This document shows, one piece after another, positions 6,726 to 9,422 of a DNA stretch of 9,422 nucleotides (positions are counted from its first letter, which is position 1; each line of letters opens with the position of its first letter). Position numbers and translations under genes: made by a program. The DNA lies in assembly GCA_964540925.1 (NCBI GenBank), contig CAZIOR010000023.1, positions 1 to 9,422 on the forward strand, in the 5' to 3' direction. The notes under the pieces are model-generated. The model was given only the letters and a program-made list of their open reading frames with translations. It did not search any database and was not told where the DNA came from. This DNA comes from CAZFRF01 sp964540925 (GTDB lineage Bacteria; Patescibacteriota; Microgenomatia; Levybacterales; UBA12049).

Positions 6726-6958
6726 GCAGAACTAGTTAAACCATAAGAAACTACATACCCTGTAAATGTAGAATTTGGTTGAGCAAAATAAAGCGTAGCT
6801 GAAGTACTACTATAATTTACTTGATATAAATTTGGTGCATCAGTTGGCGTCTCATAACTACAATTATCATCTGCGTATGAAACACGAGGAGCTAAGCTTA
6901 GTAAGAAGATAAATACTAAGGTTATTAAACCTGCCGCAAGGAATCTAAAAGATTTCAT
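6726..6958 (-). CDS. Secreted fibronectin type III-like protein, N-terminal part (3' end lost in assembly gap)
   Basis: 77 residues are visible before the N-run. The start at 6958 gives a textbook signal peptide: basic MKSFR, a hydrophobic core LITLVFIFLLSL, and a probable signal peptidase I site after SYA (residue 29). Reading further upstream to an ATG at 7096 would add 46 residues of non-signal sequence overlapping the previous gene, so that start is rejected. The mature part (APNLYQVNYSSTSATLYFAQ, then TFTGYVVSYGL) has the strand pattern and conserved Tyr/Tyr-Gly of an FN3 domain. The product is exported and likely part of, or anchored to, the cell surface. The rest, including any anchor, is in the gap. 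A cysteine at position 33 lies near the mature N-terminus but not in a lipobox. Confidence 0.7.
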
Positions 6959-6968
6959 GCCTATATCT

Positions 6969-6977
6969 ATATTAGCA
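6969..6977 (-). promoter_or_regulatory. Possible extended -10 promoter (TGC-TAATAT) for the FN3-like gene
   Basis: The minus strand reads TG-C-TAATAT ending 10 nt before ATG 6958. A TTGCCA 19 nt further upstream is a poor -35 in both sequence and spacing. Transcription from here would give a nearly leaderless mRNA, like the HTH gene. The evidence is a short motif only. Confidence 0.3.
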
Positions 6978-7052
6978 CTTTTTTTGGATGTTTTGGCAAG
7001 CAGCAAAATTAATATGAGATGCTTATCATTTGAGATATTATTTGAACGTATT

Positions 7053-8789
7053 TTAACCAAATGTAAAGGCAAAAACCTCAACATTATCATCTTCAAATTC
7101 TAGTATTAAATTATGCGCTCCAGGACTACTAAGTTTAACCAATTTATACAACCTATCTTCTTGAATAGTTACTTCTCCATTTACTACGTCTTCTCCTTGG
7201 ACTTGTACTTTTCCATCTACATATACTTTTACTTTAGAAGGTGCAGTTTTTGTTCTCATAACTAAAAATACTTCCTGTGAATCAAAATTAAAAGATAATC
7301 TTGCTCCCTTTTGAGGATTGGCATATTCTCGCATAATATTCCAATTCCCTTCATATGCCATTTCATTAACCCCAATATAAGATGGGAATGAGTATTTGGC
7401 TATTTCATCTCTTTGTATTTTTTCAGGCGAAGCAAAATTATTAATTCTCCCATATCCTAAATATGACTCGGGCGTATTTGCATTTACTTGATACGTTGGA
7501 TTATTAACATTGGAAGTAACATCAGTTGCACCTGCTTCTTTAAGTAATTCTTGAATAACTTTTTCTGATTCATCATATGATCCCTCTCCGAAATGGTGGT
7601 AGCGTATAAAACCATCTTTATCTATAAAATACTTTGCTGGCCAATAAAGATTGTTATATGCCTTCCAGGTAGAAAAATCATTATCCTGAACTATTGGATA
7701 AGTTAATTTAAAATCACTTATCGCCTTAGCTACATTTTCACTATCCTTTTCAAACTCAAACTCTGGAGAATGAACACCAATAATTACTAAGCCTTTATCT
7801 TTATATTTTTCATACCATTCCCTTAGATATGGCAATGTTCTCTGACAATTAATACAAGAGTATGTCCAAAAATCTACAATTACAACTTTTCCTTTTAATT
7901 TATCAAGCATTAATGGCTTACTATTAAACCATACTCCACCAGGAATAATTTCCGGAGCTAAAATTCCTTTTGGATCAAGTAAGCTAAACATTGGCTTACC
8001 TAAATCTTTTTGTTCAATTTTATTTGTGCTTTTTGAATTTTTGTTATTAAGCTCATCTCTAACTAAATTATTGTCTTCAATTTTAGTTAATCCTGTTCCA
8101 TATTGAGGAAAGTTATTTAAAATAAAAGTTTGGAACTTTCTATCTATATTAAAAAATATACCGATTGCAGTAAGAATCATGAGTATTCCAAAGATTTTTT
8201 GAATATGCTCTAAATTATTCATTAATCCAGGAACTCTTCTTAGAATACTTTGTCCACCAAGCATAATTAAAAACATCGGAATAGCTGTTCCCAGAGAATA
8301 TGCAAAAGTGATAAAAAAAGCATCTAAAGTAACTTTTCCTGTGATCGCAAGAGAAATAACAGATGCTAAAATTGGACCTACACATGGAGTCCATAAAAGT
8401 CCAATAGAAAGTCCAATAAGTAACCCGCCTCCAAAACCAGACCTGTTTTGGCCACTCGGCATAAATAAAGCTAGTTTTGAAAAAAGTTTTTCCAATAAAA
8501 CTTGGAATTTAGGAATTAAAAGCGAGAATCCAAAACTTGCGATTACTATGATTGAAAAAAATCTTAATAAATCTGCGGGAATACCACTTAAATGAACTAT
8601 TGTAGATAAAAATAGTGTAAAAAAAGTAAAACTTAAAACAAAACCTGTTACTACTCCAATTGGCCGTGATTTACCAATATACTTTCCACCTATGGTTGAG
8701 GTTAAAATAATTGGTAAAATTGGCAAGATACAAGGAGATAAAACAGTAACGATTCCAGCAATAAAAGCAAAAAGTATTAGCAGTATCAT
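7053..8789 (-). CDS. dipZ: DipZ-type protein: CcdA/DsbD-like membrane domain + extracytoplasmic thioredoxin + C-terminal beta domain
   Basis: The product is 578 residues in three parts. (1) A CcdA/DsbD-like electron-carrier membrane domain covers residues 1 to about 225, with the two membrane Pro/Cys signatures LSPCILP (C20) and TPCVGP (C136), which pass electrons from cytosolic thioredoxin outward. (2) After a polar, Asn/Lys-rich linker (about 230-262) comes a TlpA-like thioredoxin domain with VDFWTYSCINC, active-site C312/C315, and the following GVHSPEFEFEKD. (3) A beta-rich C-terminal domain covers about 440-578 (YLGYGRINNF, GARLSFNF, VKVYVDGK). This order is that of mycobacterial DipZ. 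It should reduce disulfides in exported proteins and may feed the neighbouring anchored thioredoxin. ATG 8789 is 10 nt after the thioredoxin gene's stop, so the two are co-transcribed. No clear Shine-Dalgarno is seen. Confidence 0.93.
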   Translation of the reverse strand: MILLILFAFIAGIVTVLSPCILPILPIILTSTIGGKYIGKSRPIGVVTGFVLSFTFFTLFLSTIVHLSGIPADLLRFFSIIVIASFGFSLLIPKFQVLLEKLFSKLALFMPSGQNRSGFGGGLLIGLSIGLLWTPCVGPILASVISLAITGKVTLDAFFITFAYSLGTAIPMFLIMLGGQSILRRVPGLMNNLEHIQKIFGILMILTAIGIFFNIDRKFQTFILNNFPQYGTGLTKIEDNNLVRDELNNKNSKSTNKIEQKDLGKPMFSLLDPKGILAPEIIPGGVWFNSKPLMLDKLKGKVVIVDFWTYSCINCQRTLPYLREWYEKYKDKGLVIIGVHSPEFEFEKDSENVAKAISDFKLTYPIVQDNDFSTWKAYNNLYWPAKYFIDKDGFIRYHHFGEGSYDESEKVIQELLKEAGATDVTSNVNNPTYQVNANTPESYLGYGRINNFASPEKIQRDEIAKYSFPSYIGVNEMAYEGNWNIMREYANPQKGARLSFNFDSQEVFLVMRTKTAPSKVKVYVDGKVQVQGEDVVNGEVTIQEDRLYKLVKLSSPGAHNLILEFEDDNVEVFAFTFG

Positions 8790-8799
8790 AAGGCATAAA

Positions 8800-9333
8800 T
8801 TACTTTATATTCGAAAGTAATTCGTCTATCTGGCCACCATTCCATTTAGTAATTTCTTTACCATTTTTATCTATTTGCACAAATGTATGTTGATATGTAA
8901 TTCCATATTTTTCAGCTAAAGCTTTTTCTTCTTGATCAGTATCTGAATCATTATAATTAACTCTAATAAGAGTTACGTCTTCTGGAATTTTAGCTTCATT
9001 TGCTTTAAAATTTGCATCTGCTGGACGGCAAGTTGGACACCAATTTGCGTAGAAAAATAGTACCCTTTTACTGTCTGCTGATGAATCAAAGGTAGATTTA
9101 GAATATTCTACGTATCTAGATTTTCCCATCATCATACTATCATCAGTTTTATCCATCATTTTTTCATCAGATTTTTGCATAGAGTCTTTTTCCATTACGT
9201 CTTCTTTAGCGTTAGTCATCATCGATGATTCATTTTTTGAGGAAGAGTTAGAATTGTTTAAGAAAATAAAACCACCTAAAGAAATTACTACAATTATAAT
9301 TAATGCGGAAACGATAATAAGATTTTTATTCAT
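8800..9333 (-). CDS. Membrane-anchored thioredoxin-like protein with Met-rich linker
   Basis: The product has 177 residues. One N-terminal membrane helix (about 5-25, no lipobox Cys) is followed by a Ser/Asn stretch, then a polar linker with nine Met in residues 38-69 (MM, MM and MMM clusters set among Asp, Glu and Lys). A thioredoxin fold covers about 75-177 with YANWCPTC, active-site C99/C102. After the active site come VTLIRVNYND and the cis-Pro region replaced by YQHTF (the usual cis-Pro is not obvious). The active site should face outside the membrane. The gene is first of the operon, followed 10 nt later by dipZ, a natural electron source. The Met-rich linker could act as an oxidant sink or bind a metal such as copper; both are guesses. 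Confidence 0.88.
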   Translation of the reverse strand: MNKNLIIVSALIIIVVISLGGFIFLNNSNSSSKNESSMMTNAKEDVMEKDSMQKSDEKMMDKTDDSMMMGKSRYVEYSKSTFDSSADSKRVLFFYANWCPTCRPADANFKANEAKIPEDVTLIRVNYNDSDTDQEEKALAEKYGITYQHTFVQIDKNGKEITKWNGGQIDELLSNIK

Positions 9334-9360
9334 AATTTTTATTTACCTTAACTAATATCC

Positions 9361-9389
9361 AGCATAAAGGAAAATTTTAGTAATGTCAA
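9361..9389 (-). promoter_or_regulatory. Sigma70-type promoter for the thioredoxin-dipZ operon
   Basis: On the minus strand, a perfect -35 TTGACA (9389-9384) is followed by a 17-nt spacer and -10 TATGCT (9366-9361; four of six consensus bases). The predicted transcript would start near 9354, giving a leader of about 20 nt before ATG 9333. AAGG at 9349-9346 is a weak, distant (12 nt) Shine-Dalgarno. Confidence 0.6.
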
Positions 9390-9422
9390 GTAGACTTTAC
9401 ATTTTAAAATAGGAGTAAATTC

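Noticed and set aside
7000..7052. Imperfect hairpin after the dipZ stop as a terminator
   Set aside because: The pairing is short with mismatches and wobble, and there is no proper T-run on the minus strand.
6959..7096. An upstream ATG at 7096 extending the FN3-like gene by 46 residues
   Set aside because: It would bury the clear signal peptide inside the protein and overlap the dipZ 3' end; the start at 6958 gives a normal secreted protein.
8308..8595. Plus-strand ORF of 95 residues opposite dipZ
   Set aside because: It is antisense to the CcdA-like domain with its conserved Cys motif; it is a shadow.
9411..9422. AGGAG on the plus strand at the right edge as a ribosome site for a divergent gene
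   Set aside because: No start codon lies within the window and no convincing plus-strand promoter precedes it; the sequence ends too soon.

Overview
The window looks like a piece of a small-genome candidate-phylum bacterium (Patescibacteria/CPR; Microgenomates-like is my best guess). It is AT-rich and all genes lie on the minus strand, packed with short overlaps. It carries a Met-rich membrane thioredoxin and a secreted FN3-like protein of a style I associate with that group. The lineage is inferred from gene style only. UGA acts as a normal stop (the acyltransferase ends in TGA) and no TGA falls in frame in the long ORF, so the UGA=Gly code of Gracilibacteria/Absconditabacteria does not apply.

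In transcription order (right to left): a promoter at 9361-9389 drives a membrane-anchored thioredoxin (9333-8800) and then a DipZ-type protein (8789-7053) that joins a CcdA-like electron-transfer membrane domain to an extracytoplasmic thioredoxin and a C-terminal beta domain. A secreted FN3-like gene starts at 6958 and runs into a 100-N scaffold gap (6626-6725). On the other side of the gap is the C-terminal part of an HD-domain phosphohydrolase (6625-6209). An acyltransferase-3 membrane protein (6209-5151) and methionine sulfoxide reductase MsrB (5169-4771) follow, overlapping one another.

After a short intergenic region with a near-consensus promoter whose spacer carries a perfect 13-bp palindrome, a 69-residue helix-turn-helix protein (4638-4429) overlaps the start of the main feature. 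This is one uninterrupted minus-strand ORF from 4445 to the left edge (at least 1,481 residues, no stop found on codon-by-codon reading). It fuses four normally separate proteins: a polyprenol-phosphate-sugar-synthase-like GT2, a cellulose-synthase-like processive GT2 with membrane helices, a Wzx-like flippase, and a GT-B glycosyltransferase (GT4). It reads as a one-polypeptide surface-glycan assembly and export machine and is the most interesting item in the window.

Two themes emerge. One is extracytoplasmic thiol redox and methionine repair (thioredoxin, DipZ, MsrB). The other is surface-glycan synthesis and decoration (acyltransferase, HTH regulator, giant glycosyltransferase-flippase fusion). 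No tRNA, rRNA, CRISPR array or mobile element was seen, and no stretch over 300 bases lacks a gene.
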